A DNA stretch of 64,000 nucleotides from Sesamum alatum (GCA_034509735.1 JACGWO010000011.1:26644979-26708978), one strand, 5' to 3'. Counted from the first letter of the stretch, positions 43,342-55,838 are shown. Program-made: numbers and translations. The notes: generated by a model from the letters alone, not told the origin.

Positions 43342-43874
43342 TGATCCGGGTAGAAACTATCTCCCTGGAGGTCCAGGGTGGAGGTCCAAGGTAGCGATCT
43401 CCTGGATGTTCGAGGTGGAGGTCCAGGGTAGCGATCTCCCGTGTACACCCAGATGTGATATGGTCCCTGAGAAGAGAGAGGCACGTTAGGCTAGCCGGGA
43501 TAGTCCCCGGCGAAGACCCTCCGATGTTTAAGTCAGCCCAAGATTGAGATGATAAAAATGCGATCTAGATAGAATGATAGGTCGAATGCTATCCAAAATG
43601 TCTTACCATTAATGCGGTGGAACATGAGTATTTATAGAACCAAGTGCGTGTACTTGCCTGGTCCACGTGGCGTCATCTCAAGCCTTCAGCTGTCAGGAGA
43701 CTAACGGTCTAGATCTCGGGTCCTCTTGTTCGGGTTTCGGGTCGCGTATCCGGGTCGGGTCGCGGGTAGCAACCCGACTGTAATGTACGCGGGTCATCAG
43801 GCCCATATGCAATTTTAACCTCTTTTTTAGGGTATTTATGTATTTTCAGCTTATATGGGGTACTACCCCTATCA
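43342..43874 (-). repeat. Gypsy 5' LTR (right copy)
   Basis: 533 bases, near-identical to 38938-39453, with a 17-base extra stretch near 43757 (GGGTCGGGTCGCGGGTA). A TATA-like TATTTATAGAACC region lies near 43630. Confidence 0.93.
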
Positions 43875-43879
43875 TAGTG

Positions 43880-45370
43880 ATGTCTCATAATAAAAATTAA
43901 TATATAAAATTATATTAAAAAAATAAAAAAATATTAAATAATTTTTTTAAGTTCATGTAGAAATTAAAAATATCCAAAAATTTGATAGTAAAATAAGTAT
44001 ATTAAATAGTTGGGCTAAAAATAAAAATAAAAAAATTGTGTAAATAACAAAAATAGCGAACTATTTACCATTATGATTAGGTTATAATTAATTTAATAGC
44101 CGATAAATAACTAGTATCCCCCATTTTTAAAATAATATATAAAATTTATTATATTAATTATTTAATTAAAAAATTAAGTAATCATAGTAGATAAAAGTTT
44201 AATTGAATTACGAACTTAATGAGTTTGTTAATTTATAAATATATAATTCAAATAATTATTAAAATATCACCGTTGGTTTGTTAGTTTCTTCTCAATTTTT
44301 ATAAATGTCATGATTCAATTTCAAACTATATCAATTTTAAAAAATTTCGAAAAAGTTCTTGAAACTTAATTCGAAATCGGGTCAATCGGTCATTGACTCA
44401 ACCGACGATTCGAGTAATTTTCAAAACATAGAACGATTTAAAAGTTAATCCAATTTTATAGATTAAACCGAACCGTCTTAAAAATTGGATCACGATTTTA
44501 CAGGCCCGATCTGTAGGTTTGAGCTGGATTTTAAAACACTGATTTAACCCTCCCTCCAATCACAATTTTGGGCAAAAAAATTTGTGGGGCCAGACAGAAA
44601 AAAAAACGTGGTTGAATTAGAGACACTTTCTGTATCCAAAAACAAGAAAATGTCGTCTTGAAGCCAAGTGTCGTGTAGGGCAAATGCCGACACTACATTC
44701 AGAAAAATGCGACTTTCACACGCTAAACATGTCCGAGACATAATCATGAACCACCACCCAAGTATGACTGACTGCACCTAGTGCACCCATGTGCTACGTT
44801 TCTACACCGCTGACATAATCCTTAAATTTTTAATTTTTCACTTGAATATTATAAATTTGAAATATGTAGGACTCAAGAATATAAATATATTATGAATTCA
44901 CGGTGGCCGACTCGTATATAAAACATACTAACTCAAACACATTTTATTTATATATGAATATTAAGTCAAAGTGAATTTGACATTACTAAAGTGTGTGTGA
45001 GTATTAATAATTATTTATTTTTTGAAAGATATATAATTGAATAAATTAAAAGAAATAAAGGGAAAAAAAAGAATTTAACAATACGTGAAAGTTGATAAGA
45101 GAAAAAAATTGGGAGTTACGAAAATAAAGAAAATTGTAAAAAATATTAGTACAATAATGTTAATGGAAAAAAACAAAATGAACAAATCAAAACTTGAAAA
45201 TGCCCGAAAACCTCTCTTCAATATAATGTAATATAAACCATCAATCAGTTAATTAAGTTAGTATTGACATCACTCTTTTCTTTAAACAAGAGAGTCGAAC
45301 GTGCAGAATTAGGTTGTCTAGACCCCCTACCCCCATTGTACTAAAAAAAAAAAAACATAATAATAATAGT
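43880..45370. other. AT-rich spacer, no gene seen
   Basis: The stretch 44544-44777 can be read as 77 codons on the minus strand, but no motif or start context supports a gene. An A run occurs near 45343-45355. Confidence 0.5.
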
Positions 45371-45372
45371 AA

Positions 45373-45460
45373 TATAGAGTATAAGCCTTTATTTCAATGG
45401 CAAGACTAAAACCCTAAACCTCTTCACTTGACAAGAAGTCGTGGTTCGAGTTCTACTTAC
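45373..45460 (+). mobile_element. Possible SINE head
   Basis: CAATGGCAAGACTAAA could be an A box and GTGGTTCGAGTTC is a good B box about 50 bases further. It is followed by a CTTGTTATCTATCG-type AT-rich body. No duplication found. Confidence 0.35.
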
Positions 45461-45936
45461 ATACATATTTGTCTATTTTATTCTTGTTATCTATCGTTGT
45501 ATGTCTACTTATATAATAATTTGTAATGTACGATAAAAACCTATTTTGATATATCTATCTACATTATCTTTATTCGCATGTCTACTTACTAGTAGTTTGC
45601 AATTTATTGTCTCTGTTGTTCTGTTATATTATCCATTCTATGATTAACAAAATATAGATAAAATTCTGCAGATGATGGTACCACACTTGACTGGTATTGA
45701 GCAATAAGACCAAGAAACATGCTATCACAGCATCAACCACCATAAGAGACCTGGAAGATGAAATAATAGCTCCGACTCTTTCTTCAACCATCAATGTCAG
45801 GTCCAAGAATAAAATCAACTAAAGCGACATCTTAAGAATCGTATTTCTATAAGCAAGCCAACTTCACGAAGAACGCTACTACTTATTTCGCAGAAGCTGG
45901 GATAATTGTATAATGAGTAAACATGATGCAGAAACC

Positions 45937-48577
45937 TTACTGCTGGTTACATGCTACTTGATGCACAGTTGGGTCATCGTCATCTTCATCGTATGCCTCT
46001 CGTCGTCTTTGTTGCTCCTTCTGCCTCATCTCTTCCTCCATGTCGACATCAAGCAGAGTGGTTTCCTCGCATTGAGCCAGTAATTTATCGGGCAAGTGCT
46101 TATCTGACTTCCCTGGTAATACTGTTGCCAGAATTCTTGACTTCTCGGGAGAAAGGAATCCAGAATCGGGGAAATTGACATTGAAATGAATATATAGCTG
46201 TCCTTTCATGAATGGTCTCTGGTAGTGTGGCATTCCTTCGTCATTTATTGACTTGTAAGAATCTGCATGGAGATCATTGTTCAAAAGAAGCCTTCAGTCT
46301 CGTCCCATGAAAGCTAAAAAGTAGCATGTGAAAGGGAGATTTTAAGGAGTTTTGAAGCAATACCTGGCTTAAACACTTCACCGGGGTTTGACTTGATTAC
46401 AAGTTTCCTCCCGTCGAGATGTGTTAGGATAAATTGAAAGCCGCAAAGAGCTTCTCGTAAGTTAAGATTGTGTTCGACATAAAGATCATCAGACTTCCTT
46501 TTGAACTTGAGGTTTTCTCTCTGTTGCAACACAAAGACAATGTCTCCAGTGATCGTATCAGGCTGCAAAAGACATGCACAGGCATATATGAGCTCAGACG
46601 GAGGCAAATCACAATGCGTAAAAAGTGAGGTAAAACAAGGTCCAGCAGGTGCTTTGATATAAATAATACGGAAAAATAGATCGTGTATTTCGAACCAATA
46701 AAACCCTCAAGTCTAAAATCCGATTAGTCTAAAATAAAAGAGTATTCTTGACCTAAATTCTTATTTCAAAATCATTGTATATATCCCCAACCAGCAGATT
46801 TAATCAAGAACCACTGCCCACATGCCCAAATACATCCAAATCCGGTATAATTGCATGATACATTCTCGGGCCTAAGGCTGCTTGCTCATCACTTCAAAGC
46901 AGATAAAAAAGAAACAAAGAAACTTTGCCATCACAGAATTAATTCAACTTACAGCTTCATCGGCCTGTCCTGTGAACACAATCTTTTGATTGTGCTGCAT
47001 CCCTTTCTCAACGTGCACATCTAGTACTTTCTTTTCCTGTGCCACCTTCTTACCTTTGCACTGGGAGCATCTATCTCTTTCACTAATGAGTTCTCCTGTA
47101 TCATTGAAGATAGATTCATGTTTTTACCAACTTTTTCAAGGATTTCACCTTTTCACCGGATGGAGATTAGAGAAGCAGAAAACAGTAATACATTTCAACA
47201 AATACCTGATCCTCTGCATTCAGAACAGATATGTTGTATTCTTTGGATCATTCCAGGTCCTATAGGCCGACTAGTTGTCCTTGTTCCAGTACCCTGGCAG
47301 CCATGACATCTGCCAGAGGTTCCACTTTTTGAACCTTTCCTGATAGGTTAAAATGCATATAAAAATCTGTCAGAAAGTCATTAGCAGAAACTGCACAAAA
47401 GCAAAAGAAAAAGTTAAATACATTCGGAAAAACAGAGATGCATTCAGAAGATTCCATATCCAAATGAGAGTCAACTAATAGTGTTTCAAGTTATACTCAG
47501 AGGTTCGCCCAGTATTCATCTAAGGTTGCAATTTTCAAGATGGTTTCTAAATCTAAACATTTCAAGAATTTGGCCTAGACAGACTAGCATTAAGATGCAA
47601 CATTATCTGACCTTTGACACTCTCAATTTGCCCCTCATTAGCAGAGCGCAAGGCCTTAAGAAATAAGTCATTGGTAACAGAACAGAACATATGTGTGATT
47701 TTTGTACTGAAGCAATAAACTGACATTATAAGAAGAAAGGCAAGGAAGATGGACCACAGAATCGACAATTCACATGATTTAACCTTTTTTAAGTCCATTC
47801 AAGGTGCACAGAGAATCAAATCAAATGAACTGCAGCCAATTTGATGTATTCTACTGCATACTGAACCAGAGGTAAATTTTGCCATAAGAAGATATACCCT
47901 TTACACTTGTTGCACAATACGTTCCGAGAAATAGAGATTTTTCTTGTTGTACCATTGTACAAGTCCTCTAGAGAAACCCTTAATGAATGCACTATGTCTT
48001 CACCCTGTCTCTTTCTGCTCCTGGAGCCTCTGCCACCTGTAAAATTACTTTCAATATTGGATTTGGAACCAGTAAACAACCAAGAAAAAAGAAGCTAAAA
48101 TAGATCAGCTATCTCACCACCAAAACCTCCAGCAAATCCACCACCAAAAAAAGATTCAAATATATTAAACGGATCATATGAGTGACTGCCTCCTCCCATT
48201 CCTTCCTTAACAGCATCTTCGCCATATTCATCATAAATCTCTCTCTTTTCAGGATCACCCAAAATTTCATATGCATGAGCCAACTCCTTGAACTGATTCA
48301 GACTCAAAAGAGAAAGTTGAGGTAAGTTAAAATAGAGTTTGTAGAAATTGATTATTTCTCAACATTAACAGAGAGAGACATTCAAATTGCACATCTTTCG
48401 AACAGTGAAATGAAAGAAAAGACATACCTTTTCAGGATCTCCTCCTTTGTCAGGATGATTCTTAATGGCCGCTTTTTTATAGGCCTTCTTGAGTTCATCC
48501 TGACTCGCAGTTACTGGAACACCAAGAGTTTCATAGTACTTGAGGTCATTGCTTTTCTTTGGAGCCCGTCCAAACAT
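45937..48577 (-). CDS. Type A DnaJ/Hsp40 co-chaperone, seven coding exons (J2/J3-like)
   Basis: Exons on the minus strand: 48428-48577, 48118-48292, 47898-48036, 47206-47339, 46953-47095, 46364-46562, 45937-46262. All introns are GT-AG and phases agree, giving 421 residues. The J domain (about 12-75) has HPD at residues 41-43. A Gly/Phe-rich linker follows. Four cysteine repeats, [24 protein letters not shown] and CSQCKGKK, start at about residues 150, 166, 193 and 209. The substrate-binding part has [10 protein letters not shown] and GQADEAPDT. The end, CNQQ, is a CaaX box for farnesylation. Such proteins stimulate Hsp70 ATPase and pass it client proteins in the cytosol and at membranes. Length matches the family (about 420). 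No breaks seen. The exact symbol cannot be fixed from sequence alone. Confidence 0.95.
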
Positions 48578-48615
48578 GATGATTTGTTTTCAGTTGTACA
48601 GAAGTAAAATCCCAC
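48578..48615 (-). other. DnaJ 5' UTR, second part
   Basis: On the minus strand an acceptor TTTGCAG ends at 48616, so exon sequence starts at 48615 and runs to the ATG at 48577. There is no upstream ATG in this short stretch. Confidence 0.6.
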
Positions 48616-49584
48616 CTGCAAATTAAACTGAAAACTTAAAACATTCCAAACTAATCACAGCAGCTGATCAATTATGTTAGTGCTAACTTTTAGAGTTGAA
48701 GTCCGTGTGTGTGACTGATTTGGAAGATATAAACAATTAATCTATACAGGGAGCAGGAATACAGTGCTATGCCAATAGTAAAGATTACTTAGCAAGAATC
48801 AACCAGGAACAACATACACAGGCAAGATACATAAAACTGAAGCAAAGAATTTACGTTGAAAGTTATTTTCATAACACCACATGACCCCCAAAATTTACAA
48901 AACAACAATCTTTAACATACCAGAGTCTCCAAACCAATCTACATCATGTGCACCAGCAAGGAGACATTCAAATAAACTTCACAACATAAGGGGTCACACG
49001 ATATCTTAATGTGCAAAGAAAGAATTACTAAGACCATGCAAGTTAAGAAAAAAACAAAAGATCGACACCGATCGGTGGGAAGGGAGATAAAACCTCTTTT
49101 CAGCATAAAATTAAAAGAACAATCTATCTTCCTGGCCAGATTAACTTGTTTACGGCGTGATTAGATATCACATATAAAACAGTAATCACAATTGTTATAT
49201 TCACAGACGAGAAAAGAACAGAAAGCAACAAATTTTCTAACTCAATCAATAAAGGGTCTTTGCAGCTCAAAGTAGAAATCCATAATTCTACAAAGTCAGA
49301 AACTAATCTGCTTGATCAAACAAAAACTCATAAAACTACCTCAAAAAACAGCCAGAAAAAAACCAAAAACAACAGACTAGAAAATTTCAGATCTTTTAGC
49401 TCATCTCCTTTCCACATCACCAAAAGAATAATCCCTACAACGATTCTCGAAAGAAAAAACCGAAATTCGCGCGCAAAAACCCAAATTCTTGAAACTCTTA
49501 CACAGATATTCACTAATCCGGCAAAAGATGTACAATAATCAGAGAATCAGCTCTTAGAAAGAGAATTAAATCAACAAAATTCAC
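48616..49584 (-). other. Intron in the DnaJ 5' UTR
   Basis: The donor CCAG|GTGAATTTTG at 49584 and the acceptor TTTGCAG|GTGGG at 48616 give a 969-base leader intron. Long leader introns are common in highly expressed plant genes and can raise expression. Small frames inside are not supported as genes. Confidence 0.55.
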
Positions 49585-49680
49585 CTGGAATTGGGTTTTA
49601 GATGAGAGAATAGAGAGAGAATTTTACATAAATCTCAACTCAAATAAGATCTTGGGGCAGTGGCGGTTCAATGGAGGAAT
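49585..49680 (-). other. DnaJ 5' UTR, first part
   Basis: On the minus strand the GA-rich leader (TCTCTCTCTATTCTC read from 49622) leads to the donor at 49584. The transcription start is estimated from the TATA-like TATTAAAAGC near 49685-49694. Confidence 0.4.
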
Positions 49681-49684
49681 CCTG

Positions 49685-49710
49685 CTTTTAATAGTTTCTA
49701 GAGGTTTGGG
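49685..49710 (-). promoter_or_regulatory. Candidate TATA box and heat-shock-like element of DnaJ
   Basis: On the minus strand CCTCTAGAAACTATTAAAAGC holds a TATA-like core next to CTCTAGAAAC, one base off the core TTCnnGAA of a heat-shock element. For a DnaJ gene heat control is plausible, but a single imperfect site is weak evidence. Confidence 0.3.
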
Positions 49711-50802
49711 TTCTCCGTCGGTGACACAAGAAAGATGACGGCATGATATGGTCGGTTATCATGAGGGGAGAGAGTGCGCTGGATTGTCTTGTGAGATGTG
49801 AAGGGTCACCTGCTTGTGAGGGAGTCATTAGTGTGAATAAAGAATAGTTGTTTAAATTGTTGGGAGTTTGGGAAGGTAGGGCTGAGGTGGGAAAATCTGG
49901 ATCGTCTATTTCAGAGAATCCAACGGTGTGCGTTGAGTTCCAGACCTTTTGACGTTTTATTTTTTGACTGTGGTCACGATTGATGGCGGGTAGTCTGATG
50001 GACCGGGGCCAATTGGAGCGAACCCGACCCAGTTAGGATCGGATCCGAGTGGGTTGGTCCGACCCAGTTCAGTTGGGCCTATACCAAGTTCAATTTTCAC
50101 TCAATTTCAGTATGTTTATAGTTATTTCTCACTCGCAAACAGCAATTTTCTGCCACACCAAATTTTGGGGAAAAAAATAACATATCAAATTTTGTAATAC
50201 CAATTTATACCATCAACTATTTATAGATAGTATTAATTACTTATATCTTCTATGGGCTATCTTTTTACTGTCAATCTACTATATGTTTATCTCTTACTTC
50301 TCATTTAATCATATATTAGTTTTTTTTATTTTTAGAACTTCTGTCATATCTATTTGACTGTATGTACACAAATATTACGTGTCATAATAACTAATTTATT
50401 TAAAAAAAATTAAGTTCATACATTTTATAAAATACTTCCAGGACTTGTACCTTATAAGATGTCTTTATTTTAAAATAAGTTTTTCAAGTGTTTGGATATA
50501 ACAAGATTTTTCAAATAAGATTGGTGGAGCTTAGAAGATGTTCGTGATAGCAAATTTGCAATTAATTCTGAAGAGTTCACTAAGATTCTAAAAATAAGTT
50601 ATGAACTCCTTATTTTCTTTAAAACAACTTGTAAGCTGCTAACACCTTATTTTTTAAGCTTATAAGTCCTTTTTATAAATTTTGGAAAAAATAAAATCAA
50701 ACACTTTGTAACATCTTAAAAGCTCTCGAATACGTTGTAAGCTTGTCCCAAAACCCTCTTACAGATAAAATCTGCAAAAATTTTAAAAAAGTTGCTAAAA
50801 AA
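49711..50802. other. Intergenic spacer upstream of DnaJ
   Basis: 49711-50100 is less AT-rich and is the likely distal promoter. From about 50450 to 50730, TTATAAGATGTCTTT and TTACAAGTTG-like words appear in inverted partners, such as ACTTTGTAACATCTTAAAAG, which may be an old hAT-like MITE. No gene seen. Confidence 0.4.
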
Positions 50803-51134
50803 TAATAAAGCCACGTTTTGTCCAGCACAACATACAGTTGTCCAAGCATGCGGATAAGCTAGAAGAAGTAGAAGTCGCACTTCAGTTTTGCGTTTCTTAT
50901 TTTTGTACACCTTTTCAATTTTGCTTATACTGTTGGGATTAGTTGAGTTAGTTTAGTTGGCATGGTGGTTAGAAGCTGTTAATTAGCTTATCAGCTCGTC
51001 TTTTCCTTCTATAAATAGGGTTTGTATTTTTCCTAATTATCAACTTGTACTCTTCATTTTCAATACTACTCGCAAGCAACAGAAAAAAGTTTTTCTTCAG
51101 TGGCTTCCTTGTGCTTTACCATTGTTTTCGAGCA
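50803..51134 (+). repeat. Copia-4 5' LTR
   Basis: 332 bases from TAATAAAGCC to TTTTCGAGCA. A TATA-like CTATAAATAGGG lies near 51009. It is followed at once by the primer site TGGTATTAGAGCC. Confidence 0.92.
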
Positions 51135-51257
51135 TGGTATTAGAGCCATCATCTGATGATCTCTGGTCCTACTCCTGCTCGTATTAGTAAATTTCTTTCT
51201 TTTTTGGGCACTCTATACTTTTCTTATACTTGTTTCTGTTATACACACTGATCGACC

Positions 51258-52221
51258 ATGGCCGACAAGAATGTCGTCGGAGACCCATTAGGCATCGCTG
51301 CAGAAGTAAAACCTCAAGATTTTCAGAGGCTTTGCACCTTCATGGTGGAGACCACCCAGGAGCGAGTTTGGTCTCAGTTCTCCTTGATGGTTCTAATTTC
51401 CTTTCTTGGAGCCGCTCTATCCGACTGGCACTTAGGGCGAAATCCAAACTTGGGTTTATTGATGGGACCTGCGACAAACCAGCAAAGAAAGAGGCGTATG
51501 AACAATGAATCACGATTGATTGTATGGTTGTCTCCTGGATCTTGAACTCGATTGCAAAAGAGATAGTTGAGGATTTTCTTTACACAACCTCAGCTCGGGA
51601 GCTATGGTTAGAGCTTGAATCAAGATATGGAGAAAGCAATGGCCCACTCCTCTATCAATTGCATAAACAAATTGCTTCCGTCACTCAAGGGGATTTAGGA
51701 GTTGCGTATTTTACCAAGCTGAAAAAATTATGGGATGAGCTTGGTTGCCTGACCACTTTACCCCCTTGTACTTGCGGTTCTACTAAGGCATTGGCAGATC
51801 AGGATGCGTCCGACCAACTAATGCAGTTTTTTATGGGTCTCAATGAGGCCTATAACCATGTCAAAAACCAAATACTTCTAATAGATCCTTTGCCTATAGT
51901 ACCTAAGGCTTATTCTATGTTCCTTAGGGTTGAGTAGCAACGAGAGGTTTCCTCAGGCTCAACCAATAGCTTTCAAGATGGATCCATTAGTGCAAGAAAC
52001 ATCAATGAGGCAACCAATGGATTCTAGATGGAACCATGAACCCAAGAAACGTCAATAGGGCAAGACAAGGAAGTTTTAGGGCTCCTATAAGAAGGAAGGA
52101 TAATCAAGACAGAAGATCCCAGTACTGTGACAATTGCAATAGAACTGGGGACACTAGAGAGACCTGCTTTCGCCTAAATGGCTATTCAGAATGGTACAGA
52201 ACAAAGAAGGAGAAGAGGTAG
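51258..52221 (+). pseudogene. Copia-4 gag relic
   Basis: The ATG at 51258 gives MADKNVVGDPLGIAAEVKPQ. A frame change near 51360 moves to LLDGSNFLSWSRSIRLALRA and KLGFIDGTCDKP, and another to MVVSWILNSIAKEIVEDF with ELWLELESRYGESNGPLLYQ and FMGLNEAYNHVKNQI. The zinc knuckle CDNCNRTGDTRETC has Asp where His should be, so zinc binding is probably lost. Confidence 0.88.
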
Positions 52222-53646
52222 TGATACTCAAGGAAGGGACCTCAGTTCTTCCTATGAAAGTGGAGAGAATAGTTCCCAAGCCAACGTTTATAAAGGGCAG
52301 ACTAGTGCAAATCTGGCTGAAATTGTGAGGACTGAGCTCATGAAGCTGATGCAGGAGTATGGAAAATCTACTGATGCTAGCACCAACCTGGTGGACTATG
52401 AAGTTTTCGTAGGTACAATCCTTAACCTAGCCCCCACTCTTTCATTGCCTAAACATTATTGGATAATAGATAGTGGGGCTTTGGCCCATATGTGTGTAGA
52501 TCACTCACTATTTTTGCATTTAAGCTACCTGATGGTACTAAGAAAACTGTGATGCAGGAGGGAAATATACAACTCTCACAGAGCATAAGATTTAAGCAAG
52601 TGTTACATGTTCCTTCCTTTTGATACAATCTTTTATCAGTAAACAAGTTGTGTGTTGATGATGGTCGCAATGTTACCTTCACAAAGCAACATTATGTTTT
52701 GCAAAACCCTCTGACTAAGAGGATAGTAGCTATAGGCCAGCAGGTAGGTAAACTTTACTTGCTAGATAAGAGCTCCTTCACTAAAGCAGCACACAAGGAA
52801 CTTCATAGAGATAAGACCATTTTGACTTGTATATCTTCCAGAGGTAATAGTTTAGATACTTGGCATAGATGTTTCGGACCTGTGTCCCCTGATGCGATGA
52901 AATGATTGGCCTTTAGGAGAAACAAAAATTGTGATCTAAGCCTATGTGAAATATGTCCTTTAGCTAAACCACACAGAATGCCCTTTTCTTTAAGCACTTC
53001 TTGTTCTAAGGTTGTTTTTTTATTTAATTCACATAGATATATAAGGCCCTTGCAAGGAATCTCCCTCATCAAATGTCTTCTATATGCTCACTCTTGTAGA
53101 CGATTTTAGCAGGCCACTTGAGGTGTTCCTAATGCAACATAAATCACAAGCACTACAGAAGCTTAAGAATTTCTTTAATCTAGTTAATATAAAATTTGGT
53201 GTTAAGATTAAACAAGTAAGCTCTGATAATGGGGTTGCGTTCACAAGCCAAGAATGCCAGGCTTTCTTCCTGGCACAAGGTGTGGTGCATCAAGGACGTG
53301 TGTTTACACCTCACAACATAATGGGGTAGTGAAGAGAAAGCACCAACATCTTCTGCAAGTTGTTAGGGCCTTATTATTTCAGGCCAATTTACCTAAGAAA
53401 TTTTGGGGTGAAGCACTTCTAATTGCAGCTTACATAATAAACAGGCTACCACCAGTATTACACTGGAAAACACCATATGAGGTTTTACGCAAGACAAGAG
53501 TTGATTATAATCACTTTAAAGTCTTTGGGTGTTTGTGTTTAGCTGCAAATGTCAGGCCTCATAAAGGAAAGTTTGATCCTCGTGCTCATAAATGCATGTT
53601 TCTAGGATATGACATGGTCAAAAAGGATATAAATTGTTTGATTTGA
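52222..53646 (+). pseudogene. Copia-4 protease and integrase relic
   Basis: The protease motif WIIDSGALAHMC near 52459-52494 keeps DSGA. The downstream part, FKQVLHVPSF to LLSVNKLCVDD, needs frame changes. TWHRCFGPVSPDAMK to CEICPLAKPHR is the GAG-preintegrase part, with a stop near 52905. The integrase core has VDDFSRPLEV, SSDNGVAFTSQEC and GVVKRKHQHLLQVVRALLFQ, and the end has FGCLCLAANVRPHKGKFDP and KCMFLGYD. Confidence 0.88.
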
Positions 53647-55500
53647 ACACCCACACTATTCTTGTCTCTAGAGATGTGACTTTTCATGAGGAAGTATTCC
53701 CTTTTAAAGAAAATAAGACTGCAGCCCCTTGCTTACCTCTACATGTTTCTGATACTATTCATTCATATGTGGATTCATCAAAATCTAAAAAATTACCTAC
53801 TGATAGGGTGGCCCCAATGGAGTTAAGAAGGTCAACTAGACAGACTAGGAAGCCAGGCTGGCTTCAAGATTTTCATTGCTCCTTTTCTGAAAATGACAAT
53901 AAAATAATTGCGCTTTCCTTTTTGCATGAGCATAGTTGCTTCGTAGATTCTGTCTCCACCTTGCAGGAACCTAGGAACTTCACAGATGCTGCAAGAAAGG
54001 AGGAATGGATGGTGGCCATGAGAGAGGAAATTCAGGCTTTAGAGAAGAATGAAACATGGTTGATCACTTCCTTACCTGCAGACAAAAGGGCAATTGGATG
54101 CAGGTGGGTTTACAAGATAAAACTTAATGCAGACAGTTCTATGGAGAGGTGCAAGGCTAGACTTGTAGACAAAGGCTATAGTCAGGTAAAAGGGATATAC
54201 TACATGGACTGTTTTGCACCAGTAGCCAAAGCAATCACCATTAGAGTTATGTTGGTTGTTATGGCTTCAAATGGCTGGCCTCTGCACCAAATTGATGTTT
54301 ACAACGCATTTCTACGCGGGACACTTGAGGAGGACATTTATATGTAGGCACCAGAAGGATACAGAGTCCCTACAGGACAAGTATGTAAGCTACAGTAAGT
54401 CATTGTATGGCCTAAAGCAAGCTTGTAGGCAGTGGAACCAAACCTTCACAGATAAGCTTGCGGATTTTGGTTTTCTGCAGTCAAAGCATGACCATTATTT
54501 GTTTGTCAAGGGAACAAGTTTGAATTTAGTTGCTTTGTTAGTATACATTGATGATATACTCATTACTGTTGCTACATAAATGCAGATCCAAGAGGTCAAG
54601 TCATATATCCATAAGCTCTTTACCATTAAAGACTTAGGTCCAACCAAGTTCTTCCTCGGCATAAAAATTGCCAAATCCCCTACAGGCTTGGTGGCAACAC
54701 AACGAAAGTATACTTTGGACATTATCAAGGATGCAGGTCTTTTGCAATCCAAAGCAATAGGGATGCCTCCCTAGTAGGAATCAAGCTCTTGGCAGAATCA
54801 GGGGAACCTTTAGTTGATCCTTCGACATATAAGAGACTTGTTGGTAGGCTACTATACCTAAGTTTCACAAGACCAGATGTGGACAATGCTACCCAGCAGT
54901 TGAGCCAGTTTCTACAAAAACCTATGTAAACAACATTGGGATGCAGTCGTTCATTTAGTGAAGTACCTGAAAGGATGCCCAGCCATAGGTTTGTTTTCTC
55001 TTTTTGAAAATGGTTTTAAACTGACAGACTTCTCTGTTGCAAATTGGGCAGCTTGCTTGGATACTAGAAGATCATTAACAGGTTTCTGTGTCTTCTTGGG
55101 GCGTTCACTCATCTCATAGAAGACAAAGAAACAAACAACAATTTCCAAGTACACTGTAGAGGCAGAATACTGAAGCATGGCTTCGACGGTTTGCGAGCTT
55201 ACTTGGATAACCTATATCTTGCAAGACTTCGGGATCAAGGTTCAACTTTCGATTCCATTCTATTGCGACAACAAAGCTGCACTCCATATCATATCTAATC
55301 CAGTCTTCCACGAGGGGACGAAATATCTAGAGATTGGTTGTCACATTGTGAGAGATAAACACAAAGAGGGCTTCATCTCACCCTCCATGTTGCATCAAGA
55401 TCATAAATCGCTGACATCCTCACGAAGCCGTTGTCAGGTACCTTGTTTAGAAACATGTTTTCCAAGCTGCACTTGGTAGCCTTTCACCCAAGTTCAGCTT
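53634..55500 (+). pseudogene. Copia-4 RT and RNase H relic
   Basis: From 53634, DLNTHTILVSRDVTFHEEV leads to RT with NETWLITSLPADKRAIGCRW and DCFAPVAKAITIRVM. A stop lies at 54345, and then SLYGLKQACRQWN, a YIDD variant of the catalytic motif at 54544-54555 and TIKDLGPTKFFLGIKIAKS follow. Stops occur at 54577, 54772 and 54927. RNase H keeps TVEAEY, ELTWITYILQDFG, CDNKAALHI and HEGTKYLEIGCHIV. Confidence 0.88.
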
Positions 55501-55510
55501 GCGGTGGGGC

Positions 55511-55838
55511 TGATAAAGCCAAGTTTTGTCTAGCACATCAGACAGCTAGCCAAGCAATAGGATAAGCTAGAAGTAGAAGTCGCACTTTAGTTTTGCGTTT
55601 CTTATTTTTGTACACCTTTTAGTTTTACTAATACTGTTAGGATTAGTTGAGTTACTTTAGTTGTTAGGGTGGTTAGGAGCAGTTAATTAGTTTATCAGCT
55701 CGTCTTTTCCCTCTATAGATAAGGTTTGTACTTTTTCTAATTATCAACTTGTACTCTTCATTTTCAATTCTACTCGCAAGCAACAGAAAGAAATTTTTCT
55801 TCAATGGTTTCCTTGTGCTTTACCATTGTTTTCGAGCA
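55511..55838 (+). repeat. Copia-4 3' LTR
   Basis: 328 bases from TGATAAAGCC to TTTTCGAGCA, partner of 50803-51134 with many substitutions. It is preceded by the purine tract GCGGTGGGGC. Confidence 0.92.

Larger units (their letters stand above)
38938..43874 (-). mobile_element. Tat-type Ty3/Gypsy element, internally deleted, with near-identical LTRs
   Basis: Direct LTRs (38938-39453 and 43342-43874) are flanked by TAGTG on both sides (38933-38937 and 43875-43879). On the minus strand the 5' LTR is followed by TTGGCGCCGTCTGTGGGAA, a common Gypsy primer-site leader, and the 3' LTR is preceded by the purine tract AAGTGGGGGACTAA. The interior keeps pieces of RT, a second RNase H of the Tat kind and the integrase C-terminus, and then nearly 2 kb of tandem repeats. 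Gag, protease and most of integrase are gone. The LTRs differ by about seven substitutions and one 17-base indel, so the insertion is fairly recent and the deleted form probably moved with help in trans. Confidence 0.92.
50803..55838 (+). mobile_element. Copia-4: full-length Ty1/Copia element, degenerate
   Basis: LTRs at 50803-51134 and 55511-55838 flank gag, protease, integrase, RT and RNase H. AAAAA lies on both sides (50798-50802 and 55839-55843) as target duplication, though it is low complexity. The primer site TGGTATTAGAGCC at 51135 and the purine tract CTTGCGGTGGGGC before the 3' LTR are in place. The LTRs are clearly more diverged from each other than those of Copia-1, so this is an older insertion. 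The first bases TG have mutated to TA in the 5' LTR. Many stops and frameshifts show it is dead. Confidence 0.93.

Noticed and set aside
44544..44777. Possible small gene of 77 codons on the minus strand
   Set aside because: No recognised motif, no promoter or splice signal, and AT-rich flanks full of stops. Chance frame is the simplest reading.
49260..49538. Frame of 92 codons on the plus strand
   Set aside because: It lies antisense inside the 5' UTR intron of the DnaJ gene and has only a low-complexity Lys/Asn/Thr composition.
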